A DNA stretch of 64,000 bases from Micrococcus terreus. Lineage in GTDB: Bacteria; Actinomycetota; Actinomycetes; Actinomycetales; Micrococcaceae. Under the pieces are notes generated by a model that did no database searches, was not told the origin of the DNA, and worked only from the letters and a program-made list of their open reading frames with translations. Numbering within the stretch: position 1 is the stretch's first letter; every line of letters starts with the position of its first letter. Location: contig NZ_FPCG01000002.1 of NCBI RefSeq assembly GCF_900116905.1, positions 124,001 to 188,000 on the forward strand. The letters are read 5' to 3'. Of the stretch, positions 1 through 8,285 are shown in pieces. A program made the position numbers and the translations under genes.

Positions 1-1
1 G

Positions 2-1243
2 GGCTCGGGCAAGCAGCTGGCCGCCACCACCATGGCGTTCGTGCGTCTGCTCAAGGACCTGCTCCGGGACAAGAACATCGGCCAGCGGATCGTGCCGATC
101 ATCCCGGACGAGGCCCGCACCTTCGGCATGGACTCGTTCTTCCCCACCGCGAAGATCTACAACCCCAAGGGACAGAACTACCTCTCCGTGGACCGGGACC
201 TGTTCCTGTCCTACAAGGAGTCCCCGCAGGGCCAGCTCTTCCATGTGGGCATCAACGAGTCCGGTGCCACCTCGGCGTTCAACGCCGCCGGCACCTCGTA
301 CGCCACCCACGGCGAGCTGATGATCCCGGTGTACATCTTCTACTCGATGTTCGGCTTCCAGCGCACCGGGGACACCTTCTGGGCCGCAGCGGACCAGATG
401 GCCCGCGGGTTCGTGATCGGCGCGACCGCCGGACGGACCACCCTGACCGGTGAGGGCACCCAGCACGCGGACGGGCACTCCCCGATCCTGGCCGCCACCA
501 ACCCGGCCGTGAAGCACTACGACCCGGCGTTCGGCTACGAGATCGCCCACATCGTCCGCCAGGGCCTGGAGGACATGTACGGCGACCACGACCGCGGCGA
601 GGACGTGCGCAACGTCATGTACTACCTCACCGTGTACAACGAGCCGATCCAGCACCCGGCCGAGCCGGAGGACCTGGACGTGGAGGGCCTACTCAAGGGC
701 ATCTACAAGTACCAGGACGGTCAGGGCGAGGGACCCAAGGTCCAGCTGATGGGCTCCGGTGTCTCCCTGCCGTGGGCGATCGAGGCCCAGCAGATCCTGG
801 CCGAGGACTGGAACGTCTCGGCGGACGTCTGGTCGGTGACCAGCTGGAACGAGCTGCGCCGCGAGGCGGTGGCGGCCGAGCGGAAGGGCTTCATGAACCC
901 CTCCGAGGAGGCCCCGGTCCCGTACATCACCACCAAGCTGGCCGGCGCTGAAGGACCGATCGTGGCCACCACGGACTACATGACCATGGTCCCGGACCAG
1001 ATCCGCCAGTACATCCCGAACCGCTACGCCACCCTGGGTGCCGACGACTTCGGGTTCGCGGACACCCGCGCAGCGGCACGCCGTCACTTCGCCATCGACT
1101 CCCACTCGATGGTGGTGCGTGCCCTCCAGATGCTGGAGCAGGAGGAGAAGGTCGAGAAGGGCACCGCGGCGAAGGCCTTCGAGAAGTACCGGATCGACGA
1201 CGTCTCCGCCGGCACCACCGGCAATGCCGGAGGCGACGCGTAA
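2..1243 (+). CDS. aceE: Pyruvate dehydrogenase E1 component, homodimeric type (5' end missing)
   Basis: Thiamine-diphosphate-dependent decarboxylase of the pyruvate dehydrogenase complex; it turns pyruvate into CO2 and an acetyl group passed to the E2 lipoyl domain, feeding acetyl-CoA to the TCA cycle and to fatty-acid synthesis. The frame is open from base 2, so the window holds only the C-terminal 413 residues of a protein usually near 900. Visible AceE signatures include DEARTFGM, the pyrimidine/TPP-binding region with GFQRTGD, and [11 protein letters not shown], all collinear with E. coli AceE. The ATG at 32 is internal, because the preceding residues ([10 protein letters not shown]) already match the family. 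A strong hairpin follows the stop, so the gene probably ends its own transcript. Family assignment is secure. Confidence 0.97.
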   Translation, partial: GSGKQLAATTMAFVRLLKDLLRDKNIGQRIVPIIPDEARTFGMDSFFPTAKIYNPKGQNYLSVDRDLFLSYKESPQGQLFHVGINESGATSAFNAAGTSYATHGELMIPVYIFYSMFGFQRTGDTFWAAADQMARGFVIGATAGRTTLTGEGTQHADGHSPILAATNPAVKHYDPAFGYEIAHIVRQGLEDMYGDHDRGEDVRNVMYYLTVYNEPIQHPAEPEDLDVEGLLKGIYKYQDGQGEGPKVQLMGSGVSLPWAIEAQQILAEDWNVSADVWSVTSWNELRREAVAAERKGFMNPSEEAPVPYITTKLAGAEGPIVATTDYMTMVPDQIRQYIPNRYATLGADDFGFADTRAAARRHFAIDSHSMVVRALQMLEQEEKVEKGTAAKAFEKYRIDDVSAGTTGNAGGDA

Positions 1244-1276
1244 GGCGACCCCTCGCCTGCTCTCCCTGAGCAGGCC

Positions 1277-1323
1277 CGACGACGGCCGGTGAGGTTCCAG
1301 CGGGACCTCACCGGCCGTCGTCG
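1277..1323 (+). terminator. Strong hairpin after aceE
   Basis: Perfect 19-bp inverted repeat, arms 1277-1295 and 1305-1323, with a 9-nt loop, starting 33 nt after the aceE stop. No long T-run follows, as is usual in high-GC actinobacteria. It separates aceE from fasR. Confidence 0.85.
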
Positions 1324-1358
1324 TTCCCGGCGTCTGTGGAGTGGACCGGGACGCCGCA

Positions 1359-1377
1359 ATTGTGGGAAGTCCACAAT
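1359..1377. promoter_or_regulatory. Inverted repeat upstream of fasR (candidate operator)
   Basis: ATTGTGG-N5-CCACAAT is a perfect 7-bp inverted repeat ending 8 nt before the -10-like hexamer of fasR, so it covers the -35 region. This is the expected place for an autoregulatory or repressor site. No second copy is seen upstream of fabD (2599-2676), so a role in controlling fabD directly is not supported. Confidence 0.5.
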
Positions 1378-1385
1378 CCAGGCCC

Positions 1386-1391
1386 TATGCT
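1386..1391 (+). promoter_or_regulatory. Candidate -10 of fasR, leaderless arrangement
   Basis: TATGCT followed by exactly 7 nt and the ATG at 1399. There is no Shine-Dalgarno sequence before that ATG. The spacing places the transcript start at or next to the A of the start codon. Confidence 0.5.
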
Positions 1392-1398
1392 CGAGCAC

Positions 1399-2598
1399 AT
1401 GTCCGAGGCTCGCATCACGCCCCCGCCGCGCAAGGTCTCCGAAGAGTCCCTGCGCCGGCTGAGGTCCCATCTGGGATCGCTGAACACCGCCACCCTGCAG
1501 CGGCTGGACAGCACCCTGCCCTGGTACCGCAAGCTCAGCCCGGACGATCGCTCCTCCCTGGGCATGGTGGCCCAGCGCGGCCTGACCGGGTTCCTGGCCT
1601 GGTTCGAACGGCCCTCCACCACCATGACCACCCTGCTGGCCGAGGTCTTCGGCGGAGCCCCCACCGAGCTGACCAAGGCGATCAGCCTGCAGAAGGCCCT
1701 GCAGCTGATCCGCACCGTGGTGGACGTGGTGGAGGCCCTGGTGCCCGGGATCGTGCAGGACCGGGACCAGTCCGCGGTCCGCGAGGCGGTGCTGCGCTAC
1801 TCCCGGGAGATCGCCTTCGCCCTGGCCGACGTCTATGCCCGAGCCGCCGAGACACGCGGCGCCTGGGACTCACGACTGGAGGCGGTGCTGCTGGACGCCG
1901 TGCTGCGAGGAGACGAGCCGGATGAGATCCGCTCCCGCGCCGCCGCCGTGGGCTGGAACGGCACCGACGGCGTGCTGGTCATGGCCGGCAGCACCCCCAC
2001 CACTGATCAGCCCGGGTTCATCTCCGATCTGCGCCGTTCGGCTCTGCGCGCCGGCCTGGACCTGATGGTGGGAGTCCAGGCAGAACGTCTCATCCTGGTG
2101 GTGGGAGGGGTCGTGGACCCGGCCCGGTCCGCCGAGGTGTTCGTGGGGGGCTTCGGGGACGGACCGGTGGTCTACGGCCCCATGGTGGACTCTCTGACGG
2201 AGGCCCATCGCAGCGCCCGGGAGGCCCTGGCCGGGCTGTCCGCTGCCTGCGCCTGGACCCGAGTGCCTCGCCCCGCCGACACCCAGGACCTGCTCCCCGA
2301 GCGGGCACTGCAGGGAGATCCCACCGCCACTGAGGTCCTGCTCCACCGCGTGCACGCTCCACTGGCCGCCGCCGGCACCAACCTGCTGGAGACCGTGGAC
2401 ACCTACTGTGAGCTCGGACATTCCCTCGAGGGCACCGCCCGGGAGCTGTTCATCCACGCCAACACGGTGCGCTACCGGCTGCGGCGGGTCTCGGAGATCA
2501 CCGGCTGGGATCCGCTGGTCCCCCGTGACGCCTACGTGCTGCAGACGGCCCTCGCCGTCGGCCGGCTCCATGCGCCGACCGAAGCCTTCAGCTTGTAG
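1399..2598 (+). CDS. fasR: PucR-family transcriptional regulator of fatty-acid synthesis (FasR-like)
   Basis: Predicted DNA-binding regulator of 399 residues. The C-terminal 60 or so residues form a PucR-type helix-turn-helix (from LLETVDTYCE to the segment containing HANTVRYRLRRV), and the middle part fits the GGDEF-like/CdaR domain of this family. In Streptomyces coelicolor the orthologous PucR-type FasR sits directly before fabD-fabH-acpP-fabF and activates that operon; in mycobacteria a homologous gene lies between aceE and fabD. The same position here makes control of the downstream fab genes the likely role. An in-frame ATG lies at 1387, but 1399 is chosen because TATGCT-N7-ATG fits a leaderless start. 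The perfect inverted repeat at 1359-1377 suggests autoregulation. The effector is unknown. Confidence 0.85.
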   Translation: MSEARITPPPRKVSEESLRRLRSHLGSLNTATLQRLDSTLPWYRKLSPDDRSSLGMVAQRGLTGFLAWFERPSTTMTTLLAEVFGGAPTELTKAISLQKALQLIRTVVDVVEALVPGIVQDRDQSAVREAVLRYSREIAFALADVYARAAETRGAWDSRLEAVLLDAVLRGDEPDEIRSRAAAVGWNGTDGVLVMAGSTPTTDQPGFISDLRRSALRAGLDLMVGVQAERLILVVGGVVDPARSAEVFVGGFGDGPVVYGPMVDSLTEAHRSAREALAGLSAACAWTRVPRPADTQDLLPERALQGDPTATEVLLHRVHAPLAAAGTNLLETVDTYCELGHSLEGTARELFIHANTVRYRLRRVSEITGWDPLVPRDAYVLQTALAVGRLHAPTEAFSL

Positions 2599-2617
2599 GA
2601 ACCCTCCAAAGAGGTTC
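2599..2617 (+). terminator. Weak imperfect hairpin after fasR
   Basis: GAACCCTC pairs with GAGGTTC with one bulged C, immediately after the fasR stop. It is short and could be a partial terminator or attenuator; fasR and fabD may still be cotranscribed. Confidence 0.3.
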
Positions 2618-2664
2618 GATGAGGTTGGTGTCCGTGGCGCCGGGCTGGCGGGCCTTGAGGCTGA

Positions 2665-2670
2665 CAGAGT
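2665..2670 (+). promoter_or_regulatory. Possible -10 of fabD
   Basis: CAGAGT lies 6 nt before the fabD ATG, and the bases between carry no Shine-Dalgarno sequence. It is a weak match to the TANNNT pattern, given mainly because the same layout recurs at other genes here. Confidence 0.25.
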
Positions 2671-2676
2671 TGGACC

Positions 2677-3612
2677 ATGCTCGCCATCGTGTGCCCTGGA
2701 CAGGGCTCCCAGACCCCCGGATTCCTCTCCAGTTGGACCGAACTGGACGGCGTCACCGACCGGCTGGCCGCGTGGTCCGAGGCCGCTGGAGTCGACCTGA
2801 CCGCCCACGGCACCGTCTCCGACGAGCAGACCATCAAGGACACCGCCGTGGCACAGCCGCTGATCGTGGCGGCCGGGCTGCTCTCGGCCCACGCGTTGGG
2901 CGTGCAGGACCTGCCTGCCGGAGGCTGGATGGCCGCCGGCCACTCGGTCGGTGAGATCACGGCCGCGGCCCTGGCCGGTGTCCTGACCCACGAGCAGTCA
3001 CTCGAGTTCGTGCGCATCCGCGCCACCGGCATGGCTGAGGCGGCCGGAGCCACTCCCACCGGCATGTCCGCTGTCCTGGGCGGCGACCCGGACGAGGTCA
3101 CCGCGCGGCTGGAGGAGCTGGGCTTGGTCCCGGCCAACGCCAACGGCGGCGGTCAGACCGTGGCCGCAGGCTCCTTGGAGGCCCTGGCCACGTTGGCCGA
3201 GGAGCCACCCGCCAAGGCCCGGGTCATCGGTCTGAAGGTCGCCGGGGCCTTCCATACCCCGTACATGGAGTCGGCCGTGCCGGCGCTGCGTGACTACGCC
3301 GCAGGGCTGCAGCCCCAGGACCCGACTGTCACGCTGCTGTCCAACCGCGACGGGCAGACCGTGACCGACGGGTCCGAGGTGGTGGAACGACTGATCGACC
3401 AGGTCACCTGCCCGGTCCGCTGGGACCTGTGCATGGAGTCCCTGGGTGCGGCGGGCGTCACCGGCATCCTGGAGCTGCTTCCTGGAGGCACCCTGACCGG
3501 CCTGGCCAAGCGAGCGCTCAAGGGCACGCCCACCCTGGCGGTGAAGTCCCCTGACGACCTCGAGAAGGCCCGGGCCTTCATCACCGAGCACGCCACCCCT
3601 GTGGCTGACTGA
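2677..3612 (+). CDS. fabD: Malonyl-CoA:ACP transacylase
   Basis: Loads malonyl groups from CoA onto the acyl carrier protein to supply the elongation steps of type II fatty-acid synthesis. The 311-residue protein has the N-terminal CPGQGSQ motif, the nucleophile elbow GHSVGE with catalytic Ser90, and the second catalytic residue His193 in AFHTPYM. Length is normal for FabD. The start ATG at 2677 is fixed by the conserved N-terminus and has no good ribosome binding site. It is first in the row fabD-fabH-acpP-fabF, with 39 nt to fabH. Partner carrier protein is encoded at 4801. Confidence 0.96.
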   Translation: MLAIVCPGQGSQTPGFLSSWTELDGVTDRLAAWSEAAGVDLTAHGTVSDEQTIKDTAVAQPLIVAAGLLSAHALGVQDLPAGGWMAAGHSVGEITAAALAGVLTHEQSLEFVRIRATGMAEAAGATPTGMSAVLGGDPDEVTARLEELGLVPANANGGGQTVAAGSLEALATLAEEPPAKARVIGLKVAGAFHTPYMESAVPALRDYAAGLQPQDPTVTLLSNRDGQTVTDGSEVVERLIDQVTCPVRWDLCMESLGAAGVTGILELLPGGTLTGLAKRALKGTPTLAVKSPDDLEKARAFITEHATPVAD

Positions 3613-3651
3613 CGCCGAGCCGCCCTTTTCTCCCCACAGACCGAGGACCCC

Positions 3652-4707
3652 ATGAGCACCCCCACCTTGAAGCAGTACACTCCCGCGGCCGGCAGCCGCA
3701 TCCTGAGCGTGGGCGCCGCCCGCGGCACCCAGATCGTGACCAACGACGACATCGCCGGTCCCATCGACTCCTCGGACGAGTGGATCCGGCAGCGCACCGG
3801 GATCATCACCCGCCATCGCGCGGATGCCGACACCTCGCTGCTGGACCTGGCCACCGAGGCCGCCCGGGAGGCCGTGGAGCGGGCCGGCCTGACCGGTGAG
3901 GACATCGACGCGGTGATCGTCTCCACGGTGACCTTCCCCTATGCCACCCCGTCCGCGGCTGCGGCGCTGTGCCACAACATCGGCGCCACGCCCGCACCGG
4001 CCTATGATGTCTCGGCCGCCTGCGCCGGTTACTGCTACGGGGTGGCCCAGGCCGACGCCCTGGTCCGTTCCGGCATGGCACGCCACGTGGTCGTGGTGGG
4101 TGCCGAGAAGCTCTCCGATGTCATCGACGGCACCGAACGCTCCATCTCCTTCATCCTGGGCGACGGCGCCGGAGCAGTGGTGGTCGGCGCCTCGGATGAG
4201 CCCGGCATCGGCCCCAGCGTCTGGGGCTCGGACGGCGAACGGTGGGAGACCGTCTCCATGACCCGCTCCCAGCTGGACATGCGCGACGCCATTGAGAAGG
4301 CCCGCACCACTGGAGACACCACCGAGCTGACCGACCCGGAGAACAAGCTCTGGCCCACCCTGCGCCAGGACGGACCCAGCGTCTTCCGCTGGGCGGTCTG
4401 GTCCATGGCCAAGGTGGCCCAGCAGGCCTTGGACGCGGCCGGCGTCGGGCCCCAGGACCTGGCCGCCTTCCTGCCCCACCAGGCCAATGCCCGGATCATC
4501 GATGAGATGGCCAAGCAGCTGAAGCTGCCCGAGTCCGTGGTGATCGGCAGTGACATCGTCGATGCCGGGAACACCTCCGCCGCCTCGATTCCGCTGGCTA
4601 TGCACCGCGTGCTGGAGGAGAACCCCTCCCTGAGCGGAGGTCTGGCCCTGCAGATCGGATTCGGCGCCGGACTGGTCTACGGCGCGCAGGTCGTCCGCCT
4701 GCCTTGA
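3652..4707 (+). CDS. fabH: Beta-ketoacyl-ACP synthase III
   Basis: Starts fatty-acid chains by condensing an acyl-CoA primer with malonyl-ACP; in Gram-positive actinobacteria the primer is often a branched acyl-CoA. The 351-residue protein carries the FabH triad: Cys124 in VSAACAGYCYG, His276 in FLPHQANARI and Asn307 in DAGNTSAAS. It is slightly longer than the usual 310-340 because of an N-terminal extension of about 12 residues and an insertion around residues 215-240. It follows fabD by 39 nt and precedes acpP by 93 nt. The spacer holds a small 6-bp hairpin (4718-4732) right after the stop, which could help set different mRNA levels for acpP. Confidence 0.96.
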   Translation: MSTPTLKQYTPAAGSRILSVGAARGTQIVTNDDIAGPIDSSDEWIRQRTGIITRHRADADTSLLDLATEAAREAVERAGLTGEDIDAVIVSTVTFPYATPSAAAALCHNIGATPAPAYDVSAACAGYCYGVAQADALVRSGMARHVVVVGAEKLSDVIDGTERSISFILGDGAGAVVVGASDEPGIGPSVWGSDGERWETVSMTRSQLDMRDAIEKARTTGDTTELTDPENKLWPTLRQDGPSVFRWAVWSMAKVAQQALDAAGVGPQDLAAFLPHQANARIIDEMAKQLKLPESVVIGSDIVDAGNTSAASIPLAMHRVLEENPSLSGGLALQIGFGAGLVYGAQVVRLP

Positions 4708-4800
4708 GCAACTCCGCGTGCCAGACTGGCACCGGGAACACCATCACCCACCCCGGGCCGGCAGAACCGCCGGTCCGTCACCTCACCGAAGGAGAACACT

Positions 4801-5046
4801 GTGGCAACCAAGGAAGAGATCCTGCTGGGCCTGGCCGAGATCGTCAACGAGGAGACCGGCCTGGAGACCGAAGAGGTCCAGCTGGACAAGTCCTTCACCG
4901 ACGATCTGGACATCGACTCCATCTCGATGATGACCATCGTGGTCAACGCCGAGGAGAAGTTCGATGTGAAGATCCCGGACGAGGAGGTCAAGAACCTCAA
5001 GACCGTCGGTGACGCCGTCGACTACATCGACAACGCCCAGGCCTGA
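4801..5046 (+). CDS. acpP: Acyl carrier protein
   Basis: Small acidic protein (81 residues) that carries the growing acyl chain on a 4'-phosphopantetheine arm. The attachment site is Ser40 in DLDIDSIS. Helices and acidic surface are as in AcpP. It uses a GTG start preceded by AAGGAG at good spacing, the clearest Shine-Dalgarno of the fab group and fitting a highly expressed protein. Partners encoded beside it are FabD, FabH and FabF. A 13-bp hairpin follows at 5062-5099. Confidence 0.97.
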   Translation: MATKEEILLGLAEIVNEETGLETEEVQLDKSFTDDLDIDSISMMTIVVNAEEKFDVKIPDEEVKNLKTVGDAVDYIDNAQA

Positions 5047-5061
5047 CCCTCTGCGGGACCC

Positions 5062-5099
5062 GATGGGCCGGGGCTGGATGATGATCGCCCCGGCCCATC
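5062..5099 (+). terminator. Hairpin between acpP and fabF
   Basis: Perfect 13-bp inverted repeat (arms 5062-5074 and 5087-5099, 12-nt loop) starting 16 nt after the acpP stop and without a T-run. It may be a partial terminator or a stabiliser that keeps acpP mRNA more abundant than fabF mRNA. Confidence 0.6.
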
Positions 5100-5169
5100 C
5101 CCCGCACCCCTGAACCGAACGATTCCCCGATGTCTGGGCAGCACGCCGCAGACCACTGAAGGCAGACCC

Positions 5170-6420
5170 ATGACACGAACAGCAGTCATCACCGGACTCG
5201 GCGCCACCACCCCCATCGGCGGTGACGTGCCCACCCTCTGGAAGAACGCCCTGGCAGGCACCTCCGGAGCAGCCACCCTCACCGACGACTGGGTGGAGCA
5301 GTACTCCCTGCCCGTCACCTTCGCCGCCCGCGTGAGCACCCCGGCCTCCGAGGCGCTCAGCCGCGTGGAGATCAAGCGTGCCGACCCCTCCACCCAGTTC
5401 GGCCTGATCGCCGCCCGGCAGGCCTGGGCCGACGCCGGGCTCGAGGGCTCGGTGGGAGAGGGCCTGGACCCCGAGCGGTTCGCCGTCTCCTTCGGCACCG
5501 GCATCGGCGGGGTCTGGACCCTGCTGGACGCCTGGGACACCCTGCGTGAGAAGGGTCCGCGGCGGGTCATGCCGATGACCGTTCCCATGCTGATGCCCAA
5601 CGGCCCCGCTGCCGCCATCAGCCTGGACCTCGGTGCCCGCGCCGGTGCTCGCACCCTGGTCTCCGCCTGTGCCTCCGGCACCGAGGCCCTGCACCTGGGA
5701 CTGGAGCTGATCCGCTCCGGTGAGGCCGATGTGGTCCTGTGCGGCGGTGCCGAAGCGGCCATCCACCCCATGCCCCTGGCCGCGTTCGCCTCCATGCAGG
5801 CGTTGTCCCGCCGCAACGATGAGCCCGAGCGAGCATCTCGACCCTACGACCGCGACCGTGACGGCTTCGTCATGGGAGAGGGCGCCGGCGCCCTGGTGCT
5901 GGAGTCCGAGGATCATGCCCGAGCACGCGGAGCGAAGATCTACGCGGAGTTGGCCGGCACTGGCGTCACCTCCGACTCCCACCACATCACCGCTCCTGAA
6001 CCGGAAGGCCTGGGTGCATCTCGTGCCCTGCGCCAGGCCCTGCACTCGGCCGGTGCGGCTCCGACCGAGGTCTCACACGTCAACGCCCACGCCACGTCCA
6101 CCCCGGTCGGTGACAAGCCCGAGTACGTGGCCCTGAAGGCCGTGTTCGGTGACCACCTGGAGAACATGTGCGTCTCCGCCACCAAGAGCCAGATGGGTCA
6201 CCTGTTGGGCGCCTCCGGCGCCGTGGAGTCCGTGCTGACGGCGTTGGCCCTGCACGAGCGCAAGGCACCGGTGACGATCAACCTGGAGAACCAGGATCCG
6301 GAGATCCCGCTGGACGTGGTCTCCGGTGCTCCGCGTGACCTGCCGGCGCAGACCATGGCCGTGAACAACTCGTTCGGTTTCGGCGGGCACAACGCCGTCA
6401 CCCTGTTCCGTTCGGTCTGA
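5170..6420 (+). CDS. fabF: Beta-ketoacyl-ACP synthase II
   Basis: Elongating condensing enzyme of type II fatty-acid synthesis: acyl-ACP plus malonyl-ACP gives beta-ketoacyl-ACP. The 416-residue protein shows Cys167 in VSACASGTEAL, His307 in VNAHATSTPVGD, Lys339 and His344 in ATKSQMGH, and the C-terminal NNSFGFGGHN. Length is typical. In mycobacteria the corresponding position holds kasA and kasB; here only one copy is present. It is the last gene of the fab row and is closed by a strong bidirectional hairpin. Confidence 0.97.
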   Translation: MTRTAVITGLGATTPIGGDVPTLWKNALAGTSGAATLTDDWVEQYSLPVTFAARVSTPASEALSRVEIKRADPSTQFGLIAARQAWADAGLEGSVGEGLDPERFAVSFGTGIGGVWTLLDAWDTLREKGPRRVMPMTVPMLMPNGPAAAISLDLGARAGARTLVSACASGTEALHLGLELIRSGEADVVLCGGAEAAIHPMPLAAFASMQALSRRNDEPERASRPYDRDRDGFVMGEGAGALVLESEDHARARGAKIYAELAGTGVTSDSHHITAPEPEGLGASRALRQALHSAGAAPTEVSHVNAHATSTPVGDKPEYVALKAVFGDHLENMCVSATKSQMGHLLGASGAVESVLTALALHERKAPVTINLENQDPEIPLDVVSGAPRDLPAQTMAVNNSFGFGGHNAVTLFRSV

Positions 6421-6436
6421 TCCCGGTCTGCCCGGA

Positions 6437-6486
6437 ACACGAGTCAGGACCTGCCACGCACTGGTGTGGCAGGTCCTGACTCGTGT
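6437..6486. terminator. Bidirectional terminator between fabF and the DUF3145 gene
   Basis: Perfect 21-bp inverted repeat (arms 6437-6457 and 6466-6486, 8-nt loop) lying between two convergent genes. It can stop transcription from both sides. Confidence 0.9.
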
Positions 6487-6509
6487 CTGGGGTCGTGACG
6501 AAGCCGGGG

Positions 6510-7013
6510 TCAGCCGACCTGGTGCAACCAGCGCACCGGAGCGCCCTCAGCGGCCTGGCGGAACGGCTCGAGCTCCTCGTCCCACGCCTCACCCAGGGCC
6601 AGGCTGAGCTCGTGGAAGACGGCAGAGGGATCACCGGCACCCTGCTCGTAGGCGAATCGAATCCGGTCCTCGGAGACCATGATGTTGCCGGTCACGTCCG
6701 TGGTGGCATGGAAGATGCCCAACTCCGGGGTGTGGGACCAGCGGCTGCCATCGCAGCCTGCGGAGGCCTCTTCGGTGATCTCATAGCGCAGGTGGGCCCA
6801 CCCACGCAGGGCTGAGGCCAGGCGAGAGCCGCTGCCCTGCGGTGCGGTCCAGCTGATCTCGGCACGATAGGCGCCAGGGGACGCCGGTTGAGCCGTCCAC
6901 TCGAGGGCATCCTGGGCACCCAGGACTGACCCCACTGCCCACTCGATGTGCGGGCAAAGCGCGGCTGGAGCCGAGTGGATGTACAGGATTCCACGGGCTG
7001 GTGTTACAGACAT
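6510..7013 (-). CDS. DUF3145 family protein
   Basis: Uncharacterised 167-residue protein of the DUF3145 family, found next to fabF in many Micrococcales genomes. It is rich in Trp (for example GWAHLRYEITEE and DALEWTAQ) and has no signal peptide or membrane segment. ATG at 7013 is preceded by GGGAGG at suitable distance, and the conserved text begins there (MSVTPARGILYIHSAPAA); the longer reading frame upstream is not coding. It faces fabF across the terminator at 6437-6486. Function is unknown; position alone hints at a link with lipid metabolism, which is inference. Confidence 0.85.
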   Translation of the reverse strand: MSVTPARGILYIHSAPAALCPHIEWAVGSVLGAQDALEWTAQPASPGAYRAEISWTAPQGSGSRLASALRGWAHLRYEITEEASAGCDGSRWSHTPELGIFHATTDVTGNIMVSEDRIRFAYEQGAGDPSAVFHELSLALGEAWDEELEPFRQAAEGAPVRWLHQVG

Positions 7014-7168
7014 ACGTTCCTCCCAGTGCTGTGCGGTACGTCTTCCCCAACGACCACTGCAGCGGGACGGATCCGAAGGATCCACGGGAGGCGGCGCCGA
7101 AACGCCGGTCTGTGTGTATTCAGATGCGAGTGAGGCCACCCGTCGGTGGCTTCCGGACCCATTGTGCC

Positions 7169-7232
7169 CTAGTCCCGGCCCCAGTGCCACCAGGCGGAGG
7201 ATCAGAGAACGTGTCGGGGCCCGGGCACTAGG
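7169..7232 (-). terminator. Imperfect hairpins at the 3' end of xerC
   Basis: A 7-bp stem CCCGGGC/GCCCGGG (7220-7238) spans the xerC stop codon. A longer imperfect pairing of 7169-7182 with 7217-7232 can also form. Either could end the minus-strand transcript before the DUF3145 gene. The rest of 7014-7227 shows a GGATCC-N3-GGATCC repeat (7069-7083) and nothing else recognisable. Confidence 0.4.
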
Positions 7233-8262
7233 CCCGGGGGTGCGCCTGCTGGTACCCCTGGCGGAGCCGTTCGATGGAGATGTGCGTGTACAGCTGCGTG
7301 GTCTGGAGGGAGGAGTGGCCCAGCAGTTCCTGGACGGCACGCAGGTCCGCGCCCCCGTCCAGCAGGTGGGTCGCCGCCGTGTGGCGCAGCACATGTGGAC
7401 CCCGTGCCGAGGTGTCGCCGAGTGCGGCCAGCAGGTCATCCACCAGGGTGCGGATCTGGCGGACCCCCAGTCGTCCACCACGGACACCCAGGAACAGGGC
7501 GTCGGCATCGCGGCCGGGGTGAGCGGCGGGGCCCTGTCTCTGGAGCTGAGGGCGCCCGTGATGCAGCCAGCGGTCCAGGGCCTGCCCAGCCGGGACCCCG
7601 AAGGGCACGGTGCGCTCCTTGTCCCCCTTGCCGGTCACGCGGAGGGTGCGTCGTTCATGGTCGATGTCAGCCCGGTCCAGTACAGCCAGTTCCGCCACCC
7701 GGATGCCGGTGGCGTAGAGGACCTCCAGGACGGCAACATCGCGCAGCGCCACCGCCCGCTGCGCCGGTGAGCCCTCCGGGGACGGTTCGGATCCGGACGA
7801 CGCGGCGGTACGAGCGCGCTGCTGAGCGGTCTCGATCAGGCGGTGGGCCTGACCGGCGTTCAATGCCTCCGGCAGCGACGAGGACCGGCGGGGGCTGGAC
7901 AGACGCAGAGACGGGTCGGTGGGCCGACGCCCCTCTCTGACGGCCCAGGCCATGAACGTCCGTACCGATGCGGTCTTGCGGGCCAAGGTGGACCGCGCCG
8001 CCCCCGTGCCGGAGAGTCGCCCCAGCCAGCCCCGCAGATCGTGCAGGTCCACGGTCTCCAGCACGGCCGGCGGCAGGGTCTGGGCCTCATCCGTCCATCC
8101 GGAGGCGGTCAGCACGTCGTGGACGAGGCCATACAGGTCCGAGACGTAGGCACGGATCGTCTGCGGGGAACGGTTCCGCTCGTGCTGCAGATGGACGGCG
8201 AAGTCCTCCACCCAGTCATGGTCCTGAGCGGAGACCTGCGGTGAAGGGCGGTCTGCGGGCAT
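7228..8262 (-). CDS. xerC: Tyrosine recombinase XerC
   Basis: Site-specific recombinase that resolves chromosome dimers at dif together with a XerD partner (not in this window). The 344-residue protein has an N-terminal SAM-like core-binding domain (about 17-110, with NRSPQTIRAYVSDL) and a C-terminal catalytic domain with all expected residues: Arg188, Lys212, His290, Arg293, His316 and nucleophile Tyr325 in TTQLYTH. It carries an extra Ser/Pro-rich insertion around 150-170. It is the chromosomal housekeeping type: it lies after dprA as in mycobacteria, and no attachment sites or phage genes are near. The start ATG at 8262 lacks a strong Shine-Dalgarno sequence. Confidence 0.93.
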   Translation of the reverse strand: MPADRPSPQVSAQDHDWVEDFAVHLQHERNRSPQTIRAYVSDLYGLVHDVLTASGWTDEAQTLPPAVLETVDLHDLRGWLGRLSGTGAARSTLARKTASVRTFMAWAVREGRRPTDPSLRLSSPRRSSSLPEALNAGQAHRLIETAQQRARTAASSGSEPSPEGSPAQRAVALRDVAVLEVLYATGIRVAELAVLDRADIDHERRTLRVTGKGDKERTVPFGVPAGQALDRWLHHGRPQLQRQGPAAHPGRDADALFLGVRGGRLGVRQIRTLVDDLLAALGDTSARGPHVLRHTAATHLLDGGADLRAVQELLGHSSLQTTQLYTHISIERLRQGYQQAHPRA

Positions 8263-8285
8263 GTCTCCACTGTGCCACTACCGGC

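Noticed and set aside
2998-6045. Long open frames on the minus strand across fabD-fabF (up to 535 codons)
   Set aside because: They lie opposite well-conserved fab genes, have low-complexity Gly/Gln/His-rich translations, and arise from third-position G+C bias.
7069-7083. GGATCC-N3-GGATCC repeat upstream of the DUF3145 gene
   Set aside because: Each half is itself a palindrome, there are no further copies, and no factor is known for it; probably chance.
7228-8262. XerC-like recombinase as a mark of an integrated element
   Set aside because: Its neighbours are core genes in the standard order and no attachment repeats, phage or transposon genes are present.
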